A program made the translations under genes and the position numbers. From Amblyornis subalaris (lineage: Eukaryota; Chordata; Aves; Passeriformes; Ptilonorhynchidae): DNA of 64,000 nucleotides. Positions 37,480-49,849 of this stretch are shown here, piece after piece. How positions within the stretch are numbered: the stretch's first letter is position 1; each line of letters starts with the position of its first letter. The DNA lies in NCBI GenBank assembly GCA_018881555.1, contig JACAXG010000059.1, positions 4,709,580 to 4,773,579 on the forward strand, in the 5' to 3' direction. Under the pieces are notes generated by a model, which searched no databases, was not told the origin of the DNA, and saw only the letters and a program-made list of their open reading frames with translations.

Positions 37480-38930
37480 CCTGCTTGCCAGCCAGGCTTT
37501 TGCACGTCTTGATTTTCAGCCAGCGCCGCTCTTCCCCTTCAGGGTCTTTCTGTTTTGCTCCTCCCCTGGCACTCCTGGTGCTGCCTTTCTTGTGCACCCT
37601 CGACTTGGATTTCCTCCCACCCCTCTTCTTTTGTCAATATTTCTGCCCCATAGCTGTTTACACCACTGATGCAGTGGCATCTGCCCCCAACCCCAGGACA
37701 CTTTTTGCACCCTCTCTTACATCTCCAGCCCCACCATCTGCCGCTTCTGCTTCTGCTGTCATGCAGTGGCTTGAGGCCGGCGTGAGTCCTGTGACCATGC
37801 CGACCTCCCCATCTGAGAGCTTGGCCTCGTCCCTCTGCCTTGTCCCTTGTAAACACTTCTGCTTTACTGAATGCTGCTATTCCCCCAAGTTTGGATAACA
37901 CCTTCTCCACCTTCAGATTTGCTCCTCAAACCGTAGCAACTTTATGAAGAGAACTGGCATACAAATGAGGGTCTGTCTCTACCTGTTGGTTTGCTCTGTC
38001 CTGCTTTCCTCCTCCATGCTTTTCACAGAGGTAGAATTTCTAACCTTTTTGCTTGTGTTAAGGGTCCCACCTCATTTTCCCTTGTCTCTGTCATTTGTTT
38101 TGCTACTCATAGCCTCCCTCCCTCAATGCAAAGCTGCTTTATCCCCTCCTCCTCCAGCAGCTGCCCTGTCCTCCACAAGCCCCATGGGATACTCTGTCTG
38201 GAGCCTTTGCCTCCCAGCTTTCTGCCAGTTTAGTCTATCTCTGTGATTTACTTTGCAAGGGTTTTCTTAGTAGCCCCCACTGCTCTACATCTTGGTTGTG
38301 ATACATTGTTACTTTCCTTAACTTTGCAATTGACCTTGCAATAACCAGTTTTGGTCTGTTTCTGGAGAGATTTCCTCCAAGTTCTGTTGTCTTTGTCTTT
38401 TCCTGCCTCTGATAGACCTTTTCTTATGACCTCATGAGTTTACCCTGTGTACCAGCTTCAGAGTTTGTTTTTTTGTGCCTATAAGGAGCCTATTCTATGA
38501 CCCTGTCCACCTCCTCCCGTAGTCCCTTCCTCTTGGTAATTTTGTCCCCTCATAAAAATTGGACTGGCCTCTCTTTGCTGGTGTTACAAGCTCGTATTTC
38601 TGTTCAATTCGAAATCTTAACCTCTGTCTCTGGTGCTTACTTGTATGCATGTGCATGCACCTTGGTCTTTCTGCTTAAGGAGTGTGAGCTGCAGCATTTC
38701 CCATCCATCTCTGCCTCTGAAATTCGTTCAGGTTTTCTGTTGCCTGCCGATTCCCCTGAACTCTCAAATTAGTTCCTCCTCCTCTGCTGTGCCAAATGCG
38801 AGATGCGTGTCTTCCCTTTTAAAGCCCTTCTTAGCCTTGTTCTACCTTGTCTTTTTTAGTGTTTCTTCCCTCTGTGGTTTTTGATTCCCAGCCTCTGCCT
38901 CTCGTTGTGTTTCCTCAGGCTGGGTTCTCA
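37480..38930 (+). other. Pyrimidine-rich intronic tract, about 1.4 kb
   Basis: Sampled rows across this tract are about 67-75% C+T on the transcribed-sense strand, well above the near 50% of the neighbouring intron. The text is not a simple repeat: it is complex, with many CCTC, TTCC and CTTT strings. Minus-strand open frames of up to 124 codons occur but resemble no protein. The skew may mark an unrecognised old repeat whose opposite strand was purine-rich, or a tract that binds pyrimidine-tract proteins in the nascent RNA. Confidence 0.5.
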
Positions 38931-39897
38931 GAGAAAGATGGTTTATCTGATCGTGCTGCCTCTGCCCGCCCCTTTCCGGATAACCTGGAAGCCCTTTGGC
39001 CAATTTTACGCAAATTTGACAGGAGCAGAGAGCTTGGAAATAAACGAGTTCCTGCAAGCCTTGTGAAGAGTAGGGAGCTGAGTCAGGGTGGTAACAGGGG
39101 ACTGAAGGAGACCCTTCTCTTCAAGGGCTTCGGCAGTGCCTCCAAATGACTGTGCCAGCTGTAGGAGAAGCTCCAGCTGGAGCTTGCAGCCGAGTCATTA
39201 GTCTCTGAGACAGCCTCCCTCCTGAAATCATGGGAAGCTAGGCTTCATTAAGTCTCCCGCTCTTAGGGTTGTTTGCTAAAAGTGGTGGCTTGGAACCCTT
39301 TTATTTTCCTCTNTGTGATGGGGAGTAACCTGCAGCCCTGCTTCCCCTGCTGCCTTGCCACAGGGCCTGTTAGAGANCTGCCATCAGGATCTCCCAAGCA
39401 CTTCCTCACACCCTGCCCTGCTCTCCCCCCTTCCCTGCCCTCTCTTGACCCATCTGCTGTCTGCCTGAAGGTGCTGTTTCACAGTGTGGCTGAGCTGGTG
39501 GAATATCCCAGCTGCTGATTAAAAGGGTTGTTTCCCCCTGTCCCCCAAAGAAAAAAGTGTTCCNGCTCCCTTACGGAAAAAAGGTAACTCTTTCCTTGGG
39601 TCATTCTTTTTTCAGCTCATGTGGAGGTCAAGCGTGGAGAGAGGAGTGTGTATGTTGCCAGGAATAAAGTGAGTGGGAAAGCAAGACTGCTTTTTTGCCG
39701 TGGCAGCTGGTACCTAGATCAGCTTAACTGCNTTGTGAAACCACATTTTTAAAGTGAATCTCCTGGAATGAGGGTGTTTTTGCCGCTTTTCTCTCTGTAG
39801 GGGAGCTAGCTGGTGCAGTGAGGCTGCTCAGTGCCAAGCTGAGGTAACTAAGAGTCTACAGCAGTGGTGAATGAATGCAATCCTTTTGGAGTGTCCT

Positions 39898-40062
39898 TCA
39901 TAGAATGGTTGAGGTTGGAAGGGACCTCTGGAGGTCATCTGGTCCAAACCCCATGCCCTGAGCAGGTTGCTCAGGATCGTGTCCAGACAGCTTTTGAGTG
40001 CCTTCTGGGNTGGAGACTCCATGATCTCTTTGGGCAACCTGTGCCAGTGTGCAGTTACCCCT
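39898..40062 (-). mobile_element. CR1 LINE 3' end, minus strand
   Basis: Starts TCATAGAATGGTTGAGGTTGG and runs through AAGGGACCTCTGGAGGTCATC, GAGCAGGTTGCTCAGGATCGTG and GACTCCATGATCTCTTTGGGC, the reversed tail of a CR1. About 165 bases are left. One undetermined base lies inside. Confidence 0.93.
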
Positions 40063-40294
40063 CGCAGTTCTGGGTGGGTTTTTGTTTGGTTGTTTGTTTA
40101 GTATAAAAAGTGTTTTCCTGTGGTTTCCAGCTGGTCNGTTTCCCCTGGTGCATGGGCTTGTTCCTCCTCAGGGAGGAGAATCACATCTGATTGTCCTCCT
40201 TACTCACTGATAGTAGTACTGTGCTTAGAGGGAATAATTGTACCTTTCTCCCTCCCAGGCTGAAAGAAATAGTAACATAAATGCTCCTGCATCC

Positions 40295-40318
40295 CTTTTT
40301 TTGTTTTGTTTTGTTTTC
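40295..40318. repeat. TTTTG simple repeat
   Basis: A short T-run is followed by three TTTTG-type units. Simple tandem repeat. Confidence 0.75.
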
Positions 40319-43300
40319 ATTTCCGAATGCCAGAAAGCTCCTGTGCTCCCGTTGCAAATGAGAGCCTTGGTAATTTGGTGACAACTGCTGATAGTCTGAG
40401 TAGCATGTCAAACTAATAAATTATAGTGTATGGAGACAAGGAGTTCTAACATCTTAATTAGCAATAAGAGGCAGCAGGTAGCTGGAGAATCTCCCTGGAT
40501 CTGTCTGTCTTTCAGGGATGCTGTCTGACTGAATCACAGAAGTTTTGAGAGGCAGCATCCTGCTGGTGCTTAGTGAACAGGGAAGAAACAAGATGAATTT
40601 GTGGGGAGAAAATGGGAACTGTCTGCTGTTATATGGCTATCCTTCATATCCTTGTGATCCTTTATGGTGGGGTGGGAAAACTATCTTGGAGAAATGCATG
40701 CTTTTAGCCAATACAGTTGACTTTGTGGATAAGTCAATTTGCTGTTTACCTGAAAGCTCTTTCTGCTGAAGAAGTAGTACAAGATGGCAGCTTTGCCTTG
40801 CAAATTGAATGTTCTCTCATGCTAATGGCCGTGGCTGAGGGGCACAAATGTTTCCTTAGCATGCCAGAAGGGAGAGATTGCCCCTGGCTGCATTCATTTC
40901 TAGGTATTNCACTTTAGAACTTTCTCAAGTGTTATTTCTACAGAACTGTGTGCTCCAAAGGAGGTGGGGAGGAGGTGTGGACCTGTGCCTAAGGATACAG
41001 CTGGAGTGCTGGAGGAGTGGTGTGCTTTGGGAGGTAGGAAGGGATGTGCAGCAGGGCAGTTTGTCATCAGCTCTTCCTGCCTGTCAATACTTAATAGATT
41101 TTTGTTAAGTTTCTCTCTCTAGAAGGTAATCAATTTGGAGTTAAGCAATTCATAAATGGCTACCTCAGCCATCCAGTTTGGAGGTTGAAAAGGAGATGCT
41201 CTGGCCCTGCCTGAAAAAAGACAGATGCAAGTAAAGGTTGTAGAGAAAATAAAGGTGCTGAACTCTTAAATGTCATCCTTACCAAAGTAAGGGAAAATCT
41301 AGAGTCAGTCACTTGGAGCAAGGAGAANGGAAGGAAGCCAAACAAGCAACTTCAAGGAGTATGGAAAGATGGTCCAAAACACTGGCGTTTCTCTTTGGAG
41401 ATGGAGGGAGGCACTTTTATGTCTGTTCTTTATCCCTCTGTTTCAAATAAAGAGAAAAAGAAGCTTTGTTTAGGAAAAATAAATTTGAGGGAAGGTAGGA
41501 AACCAGGCTCTCCATGGATCAGAAGTATTTTAAGACATCTCTTCATAAAAGAGAGGGAATTCCTTTAATGAAAGGCTGAGTAATAAATGCTGTTTCCTTT
41601 TGGCAAGGATAATGTGAAGGTGAGATTTGGGACTCTACACTCTTCTCTCCTGGGGGAGTATTTTAAGCATCTGGGATGTTATGAGGTGAATTACAGCAAT
41701 AATAGGGACATTCTGTTTTTTAATATTGGGAGGGATCGCAGAGCATGCAGAAAAANGAGAAAAGAAGTGACATTAAAACGTTATTGACTGTGAAACAAAA
41801 TGAAGTTTCTTATTGTCTGAGAGTGAGTGATCGCACAGGGAATAATGTTTGACAANTCTTAGAGTGACCCTGGATGTTGAACATGTAGGACTTGAAGACT
41901 AAAGAAGGATAATAAAAAGAAATACAGGGGCTGCAGGGCATAATGAACTATGTCAGAAATTTCCTGCCTAGCTTTGGTGCTCAAAACAATTTCATTTCAC
42001 CCCCTGCTCTTGATAAGCTGGGAGCACATACCAGCTGAGAGTTCAGCAGTCCACAATGTGTGTTGGTGCTGCATAGCTTTGGTACTAGAATGGCAGTGCT
42101 GAATCTTTTACAGGTCTGGGAGCAGTGCTAGAGAGACCAGGGTAAATGGTGTGTCCTTACATGTATTTTAAGAGCTAAAAGAATAGAAGAAAAAACACGC
42201 ATAGGAATCTTGGGAGACTTCGCTTTTTCGTGCAGGTCTGCATTAAATCTTACAGGNAGTACCTGTGGTTGCAGCTTCAAANCTCAGGCTGGGGAGGTCG
42301 TAATGAAGCCATCACTGCTTTTCATTGGAAAATATAAAAGTAGGCATTGCCTTGGGCGTTCCAGCAGACCACTGTAAATGCTGCTGTGTATTGCAGTGCT
42401 TAACCAGACCTGCAACCAGCAGTAGTGATATAAGTCACTAGGGCAAGTATTCAGTGGGCTGTAAGGAACAAGAAGCTCCTGAGGATAAGGCACAAGGAGC
42501 AGTGCAAGTTGGAAGTACTGCGTGGGCAATCCAACACTTCCTGCCTGCATACTCCCAATATAAGCACAATCTTCCAGGGAGCTTCTGCTCGCGTGTTTTT
42601 CCCNTAATGATAAGGGTAATGATGGCACAGTGTGTGAAGAACATGCTGATCTGAGAGATGGAAGAGGGCTGCAGAGGTAGTGTTNGGACCTTGGAGGAAG
42701 AGAAATAGTTGATTAAATGATTCACGGGANGAGCTCTACCCTAAGTACAGAAAAGAGCCTGTAGTGCTGCTGGAGCTCTCTGCCATTCTATGGAGTCAGT
42801 CAAAACTGGTGTCTCCTTGGGTGAATACAAAGATTGCAGGTTATCAGGAATTCTTTTTTCTTGGCATCTTTGCAGGAAAATAGTAAAACTGCAATAAGCA
42901 GTGTTGCACAGAGATATTTGAGCCCCCAACAGTCATTTACCATTAAGAATCTGAACCAGCAGGACAGCCAGCTCAGTCTGTCCCTCGTACGCCAGCATGT
43001 GTTGTTATTCACCTTTTACATCAGGTACACCTTGTTCCACCAGCTGCTTCAAAGCCCGTGTGAAGTAAGGAGGCTGAGCACCACGAGCTCCAGAGCTCAG
43101 GGATCTGTGTGCAGAACAGCTGCCCAGTCGTCCTCCTTCCTTTGGTTTTTATGGGTATTGCTCTTTTTTCTGGCCACAGGCGTGGCTGGATGGCTTCTGG
43201 ACTCTGAGCTCTGTGACTTTTCAAAGTAAAGCTGTACTAGACTAAAGAGTAGTTTCAGACTTCAGTGTGGCAAAGTAACTTTAAATATACTTTCTGGTGG

Positions 43301-43775
43301 GATGATCAAGAATGATAGAACTGTAGGAGCAGGAATCTTGTGTCATGCATCCCCTGGGGCAGGTTCATCTCTGCCTTATGGTATCCTTGAAGAAGGTAAA
43401 TGTCTGTCAGAGGAAGCTATAGTATGAGATGCCTCAGTCTCACAAAGCAGTCTCTCTGGTGCCTCACTTTCCTAGCTTCAAGGAAGTGGAGCACGTAGCT
43501 AGCTCCCATGACCAGCCTGAATCTCTGCTTTTCAAGTCCAAGCTTATTGTTTCTTGTCTTCTCAATGTCCAGTGTAGATAATGAATTATTCTTTCATCCT
43601 TTCAGCGTTTTTAGAAGTTTAAAGGTTGTAGTAATACAGATGATCTGTGGCTCAAGAATATGCTGTTCTAAGGTGGTGTTAAAACTAGCATATTTTAGCA
43701 TGCCTAATTGTAGACGCAGGGAAGGAGCAGTTAGAGGAATGTGACATCCATATAGGATGCAGTTTGCTTAAAAAA

Positions 43776-43791
43776 GGGGGGGGGGAGGGGG
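43776..43791. repeat. G-run
   Basis: Ten G, one A, then five G, directly after six A. It is a likely weak point for sequencing accuracy and a possible G-quadruplex half. Confidence 0.7.
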
Positions 43792-44039
43792 AATCACAAG
43801 GGCAGATCACATTTCGCACTGTGCCTCTGCAGAATACCAATGCCATACTGGGGAAAATAAGNAAGTCTCCTGTCAATATAAGGGCCAGATCTGAGAAGAA
43901 CCAAAGGATATCAAATGGCTCTGATCTTGGCGAGGGGGTTGGATGTCTGACTGGATGCATAATTATAGCAGAGGTACGAGACCTCTTTTGCAGTCAGAAC
44001 TGGGGAAGCTCGTCACAGGCCACAACAATCTATGGTGAT

Positions 44040-44290
44040 TAAAAGAAATGCCACCTCTTTCATATTTATTGAAAACATTTTTCTTGAAAGACAGTAAACA
44101 TCTGCTGTGGAAGCGAGCGGCTGTGAGCCGGAGCAGCGAGCAGAGATGAGTGAAGGGAGTTGTGTTGGAAGAACAAAGAGCTTCGTTGGCGGCTCCTGTC
44201 TGGTTTGCCCATGCTTTGATATTTCCCCACTGATTGTGATATTTCCATACCAATTATTGTATAAATTGCTCCTGGCTGACCTCGCCACTT
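44040..44290. promoter_or_regulatory. Candidate conserved regulatory element, intron 1
   Basis: An AT-rich part (44,040-44,100) with a GTAAACA forkhead core at about 44,095 passes into a CpG-containing core (GAAGCGAGCGGC near 44,112). It then gives way to an AT-rich part with an AACAAAG SOX/TCF-type core (about 44,172), a CTTTGAT core and two direct copies of TGATATTTCC at 44,217-44,226 and 44,237-44,246, 20 bases apart. Such packing of motifs is typical of deeply conserved enhancers, but conservation cannot be judged from one sequence. Confidence 0.3.
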
Positions 44291-45179
44291 AGCCATCCTT
44301 AGTTGGCTCAGCAGTGGGAGGAATTTGAATGAGGGATGAATAGCTTGATGAGTTGGGTTAGGAAAGACGGTCCATGTGCTGGGAGTGGTGGGATGGTGGC
44401 AGGAGTGGACGAGGAGGAGGATAGGGAATCAGGCACCCTTCTGGTAGCACCGTTTAAACATTAAAGCAAAAGAGTGGAGGATAGGAACAGAGTTGTTCTG
44501 CAGGTGGCTCCAGCCAGCCTTTCAGTACGCTGAACTCTCTTGGCATGACAAAAAATACACCAAGCAAAATACTGTATTTTCCCAGAATGAGGCTTTGCAG
44601 TAATGGGGGCATGGGGGGGCTTACCACATGTTTTCCTCTGATAGCATTGTTTTTTTTCCATCTGGCAGCAGGTTGCAGTGTACAGAGATTGTTCCTGCTG
44701 TGACTCATTTATGCAAAAATTAAGCTTGGACCTAATTTTTGTGCGCCTTAACAGGAGACTTCACAGAATAGCAGGTGTGTGTTGCTAAAAGATTGTCTCT
44801 GTCTTGGTGTTGCCTGGTGGGGCAGAGTCTCCCTCAGAGATTATATTAGTCTTCAGCCCATGGGGAAAAAAAATGATGGCTGCTTGGGGAAGTGTTCTCA
44901 CTGACTGGACAATGGTGATCTTGGAAGAGCCCTCTTGAAATGAAACTGGTTTTTGGGTATCAACCCTGCTGTGGAGCCCAGACAATAAGCAGGGACCTAG
45001 TAATGGGCTGGTTTTGGCAAGATCCATCTTCATCCTCCGTGGATGACAGAAGGGAGAGAGGAAGGGCCTCCCCCTGGGAGGCCTCGTGCATAAGTGAAAC
45101 TGAAAAATTAATCTGAATTAAGGTGCAATATGAGCTTGGAGGATGTTAACTGTCCCTGAGTAATTCACTGGGAACAAAG

Positions 45180-45543
45180 GCCTGTGCAAGGCTCGGTGCT
45201 CCTGCTTTGGGGCAGGGGAGTGGGAACACCGAGGAGGAGCGAGTGGAGGGGAGCCCTGTGCTGCGCGGCGATGCCACAGCCTGCAGCTCCCGGGCAGCAG
45301 GACACGGGGAACAGCAGGACAGGCGGGAGCAGCCGGGGGAAGTCTGCTGGCACTTGCCTCGCCTCAGACGGCACCATCCCGTGTGTTGGAGCGCAGGGAC
45401 CAGCCGGGTGGTCAGCCTGAGCTCCTGCAGGTCCCCTGCCCCCCAGACCTGCAGGAGGGCAGCAGTGGCCACAGCCTGTGGTGCACGCTGCACCTGCTCT
45501 GGGTTCAGCGTGCCCAGAGCATCTTCCAAGCTTGGAAGATGCT
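45180..45543. other. GC-rich patch ending in a perfect palindrome
   Basis: A GC-rich segment with several CpG ends in a 26-base perfect inverted repeat without spacer at 45,518-45,543. The left half is AGCATCTTCCAAG, the right half its exact complement, and a HindIII site lies at the centre. Open frames of about 118-134 codons on both strands show no domain. The patch could be regulatory, or unconstrained GC-rich DNA. Confidence 0.35.
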
Positions 45544-45666
45544 TTAGCATAACTGTCCTTTAGCACTTATGTCTGAATTGTCTTCATTACTGGGGACTTT
45601 CTGCCAGGTCCTGTGGTCTGCCGCAGATGCTAATTTGTCTTTGCCAAATAGGATTTATGCACGCTC

Positions 45667-45690
45667 CCCTTCCCTTCCCTTCCCTTCCCT
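45667..45690. repeat. CCCTT microsatellite
   Basis: Nearly five perfect tandem CCCTT units. Confidence 0.9.
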
Positions 45691-46099
45691 GCACAGGGGC
45701 ACGAGCTCCCACATCGGTTCCGAGGCTGTTTTGAGGGAACCAGTTCTGTTGGCTGTGTTCAGAGCAGAAATAGCTGTGCTCCTAGAGAAGAAGCTGAAAT
45801 GGTGCCTTTGTTAGCTTCTGTTGTAGTGTAGCCAATGCATAGTCTGCAGACCAGGTATGACCCATGTGGTTGAAGAGTATAGTCTGCAATGACATGGCTT
45901 GTGAAGGACCAGCTTGAAGCCGGACCAGTTTGGAGTAAATCCTGCAGCTTGCTCAGCATCATTCCTCAAAAAGCTGTAGGCAGGCAGCTNTGCAATTGTA
46001 GCTTGTTTTGGGAGCCTTCCAAACCTGATGCGATTTACCTATTCAGTAGCCCTCTTTCAAGTGCTTGTCCCACTCATGTTTTGACCCAGGTAAACTTTT

Positions 46100-46402
46100 T
46101 CCATACCCACAGTATCCTTTGGCAGGGGTGTCTACAGGTCTGCTGTGTGCAGCTACAAGAGCTGCCTCACTTTTTNTAAGTCTGGATCTGACCAGTTTTG
46201 GTTGATGGCTCTTGGTTTTTAAATGAGAAGAGATGGTAAATGGTCCACTCTTGACCATCCTTGCTGTGGTGTATGTATTTGTGTAAACCTTTACCAGATG
46301 CCCTTCAAGTCACCTTTTTTTCCCAGGCTCCATTATTTCTGACAGAGAAGTATTCCCTAGTGTTTATCATCATTGTTGCTCTTCTCTTGACACTTTCTCA
46401 GG
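46100..46402 (-). mobile_element. Ancient CR1/L3-type LINE fragment, minus strand
   Basis: The order of diverged landmarks fits the reverse complement of an old CR1-clade element, of the kind shared by birds, crocodiles and turtles. These are TATCCTTTGGCAGGGG near 46,113, a TTTAAATGAGAAGAGATGGTAAATGG-like stretch broken by changes near 46,220-46,245, the CCATTATTTCTGAC region and CATCATTGTTGCTCTTCTCTT at 46,369-46,389. The last matches the phrase CATCATTGTTGCTCTTCTCTGGACC of these elements closely. It is far more decayed than the other CR1 copies here, so it is an older insertion. Confidence 0.65.
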
Positions 46403-49400
46403 AGCAAGTTGAACAAACAATAGCGACAACAACAAAACCCAGATGTGTGCTGTGTATTTGTGAAAGGGAGAGAGATCTCTTTGGAAATGTTTTCTGTCTC
46501 ATAACTGTAGTCAAAGGCACAAAGTCATTTTTAAAGGCCATTTAGGATTAGTATTGTCAGTTATTGACAAATAGTACTGTAGAGCTTCTACGTGAAGTAA
46601 AACTGCTGTAAAGCTGCAGGGGTAGAAATATCCCTTCAAACTATGCAATCCATTTGGTGTTCAGCACTGTTAGNCCTATGCTTATGGAAGATATGGAAAA
46701 ACATAAAGACTTTTTNAATTACTCTCTAGTGATTAGAGACCCAGGATAATACTCATAAGAGCTCAAGTTTCTCCTTTAGATTAAAGGACTGCTGGCAGTG
46801 ATTATTGATATCTAAGATAACTTGGTGCAACTGCTGTAGTGCCTTTGGATGTGGTGCAGACTTAACCCACACAGTCTGAGATGGGGAGAATATTTGTGCA
46901 AGAGGCTCTTCATCATTCTGTCATGAGTTTTTGTTTATTCTTTTGATCTGTCANTGCTGTGGCAGAGTTTCTGTGTGCTCAGGCATCCTTTCTTTCATTA
47001 CACTCACCTGTCCCTTGCAATAAGCCTTGAGTCCATNTTCTCAGCTAAAATTTTGCACGCCTGTTCTTGTGAAAGGGACCTCAAGGTCCAGCTCCTTCCC
47101 AGAGGGTAAATGTTTGGCACTTTCTGAAATGGGGCATCTTCAAAGTACTTCAGATCAGACACCTGGAATGACCAGTTGCGTGTGGAAAACCTGAGCTCCG
47201 AGCTCTGCGTGTGTCTCCGTGGAAAGGTCAGGTCTTGCNATAATCGTCTGAGGTTGCTGTGAGGGTACAGATTTTGCAAAAGACACAGTGTACTCAGAAG
47301 CTGAGCTACAGCACTGCTGGGGGAGATGCTTGGCTGGCAGGGATGCTTGATGCTCCTTTCTTGCTCCTTTCTGTCTTGGAGAGGCACTGAAATCCTGGCT
47401 GTGATGTGACAAGGGAGACTCGAATGACTGTGACTGACATTGCGTTTTTCTCTTGCCTTTCCCTGCTTTTCAGAGCTGTTTCCCATGACATTTGCAGTGG
47501 CCCTGGAGTCTGCTGGGCGGGCTGGCATGGGGGAGGTGCAAGGACTGGGCGTCTGAGGTTCTTGGGTCCTGCACTGTTCCTTGCTGCGTGACCTTGAGCG
47601 TAGTCGGCTGCAGCAGAGTCCCCTCTTGCCACTGCTCTTATCCCCCATGCACCTCCTGACTCCCAAACAGGGCCTGGGAGATGGGTGAGCTGAGAGGTCC
47701 CTGCCTGTTGTTTGGCTTGCTCCTAGCTCAAAAGGCTGGCAACAATAGCCCTGATCTGCAGGGGATAAGGATCAGGGAACGCTTCCTCCTTACCGAGTGA
47801 GATTTGCTGTCTTTTGGAAAAAACCAGATGCACAAACCTATAATTTCTTATTAATTTTAAAGTAGCACTTGGCTCGCTACCTCCTCCATATCAGCCCTTG
47901 TGTTGTCAGTAAATTATATTGGATTTGCAATTAAAAGCCAGCTGTGCCAGTGCAGCACCAGCCAAATGCCACCAGCACGGTCTCCTGGGCGTCCTAGGGA
48001 AGGTGTGGAGCNCACAGCTCCTCCTTCAGTGAGCTCTTCTCTCACTTCAAGAGGGAAAGATAAGAGTTTAGAATGGGATCTCAGACTCGTTATTTTTGTT
48101 AATCAGAGTGCTTGCTCGCTAAGAAATGCAGTTCTTTTCTTAATACTGCGTGTCGTGGAAATAGCAATTCCCAGAGCTTGAAAAATGCCAAACATCATGC
48201 GAAAGGCAACTGTTNGAGGAGAACTTGTACTGGTGGATGTCTGCCTCAGGCTGATTGTTTTTCTTCTTTCCTTTCTTGATTAAAATAGTTTGTTGGAGAA
48301 GTATTTCTGCTTCTGCTGTTTGGGGGTTTTTTAAGTGTTGAAAAGCATTTGTGCCCAGCTGTGTTGGAGCAGGAGTTTGCAGCCAGGCACAGGGAACAGC
48401 ACTGCAGATGTGCCGTTCCCTGCTCCTCTGGAGATCCAGCCTGTTCATCCAGCTTCTGAGCCTGTGTGTCTCACCTCTGGGACAGCAACTTGCTGCAAGT
48501 TGTAACAAAACCACGACTGTTCTGTCTTCTTTCTGTGCTGGAACTGAGCAGGACTTTTTCTGCAGTGTCTTCTTCTGTCCCTAANCTTCTTAGGCTCCTG
48601 GAGCCGGAACAGGAGGCAAGGAGCTCTTTGGGTCTTAACTCTCTCACTTTTGGCTGGATTTGGAAGGTGCAAGAGGGAATAAGAGAGGAGGAATGTAGAA
48701 AGTGGGTCTCTTCTGCACCTGGAGGAGGACTCCAGGTTGTAGAGTTACAGTCAATGTCCGAAAAACCACTGGCAAGGGAAGAAGGAAGCCCATGTTAGTG
48801 CTGGTCATGAGGGTGGTGAGATTTGTCATCTGCCNAAAGTCTGCGTGCATCAGGGTGCAGAGATCAGTGCTGTGGGTCCCTGAGGTTGTGGTCTTCCAGT
48901 GAGCTTTNGAAAGTCTGATACCCATCTCTGATAAAATGATGTTTTTCAACTAGGTGATTGGAAAACTCCTATGTAAAAAATCCAGCACTTTGTTAAAAGC
49001 CTGCTAGACAAGGTTGTGCATTTAGCTGAGAAATACCTGAGTGAGTGATGTGTGTGCAACTTTTAATTCCTACCACTGCATGTTTGCCTTGTGGTGCAAT
49101 TTTAATTGAGTCATTGCAGGTGGGATATCAGTATGCTGTAGCAGGGCTACATGTGCATACAAAAATTGGATTATGAGCTGTCTTCAGGTGTGTAATAAAG
49201 ATCTTGCCCTTCCTGCTGCTTTGAAAACACTTCACTTCAAAGGCTGTAGTATTTGCTTTGTCCTTTGGCCTTTGTGGGGTGAGAGAAGAGACTGTCCGCA
49301 CCTTAGATGTGTTAGCTGTCTCTAGCAGTATCTTTCCCCAGGATGAAGAGATTGGTACAGCAAACAGTGGGGGAGTGTTTGCCTCTGTTGTTCCTCTCCC

Positions 49401-49775
49401 TGTTTGTTTCAAATGTGCTAGCTTTCCCTGTCCTCCCCTTAAATCACATTATTTCATAAAGAGTAAAAAGAAACATAATTTGGAGCAGCAGCAAGCTGAG
49501 CCCAAGTTAATAGTTTGAATTGTGCTCCATCTGTTCAGCTGCATGCCCTGATGGATGTGCTGAACCCATTTTTCACAATTTGTTTTAAGCTGCTAAGAAC
49601 CATCTCTCCTGGCTCCAGTCCAGGCTGGCTGTGGAGAAAAACTTCGTATCTGGACATCGGTGTCCAGAGGTCAGGATGGAATCAATAATCTCCAGACTCA
49701 AGGCTACCTCTTCACCTGCAGTTTTTGAAAGGTTTAATTCTTCTCTGGACTTGAACATTGTTCTTGAAAATTAGA

Positions 49776-49788
49776 GGGGGGGGGGGGG
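49776..49788. repeat. G13 run
   Basis: Thirteen consecutive G followed by AACCCCC. Length may be uncertain in the assembly. Confidence 0.8.
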
Positions 49789-49849
49789 AACCCCCAACAT
49801 AAACACGCACAGAGAGGATGAAATTTGCAAACGTGATTATGCAGGACCT

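Noticed and set aside
40530..40560. GAATCACAGAAG as a possible further CR1 end
   Set aside because: Only about a dozen bases match and nothing CR1-like follows.
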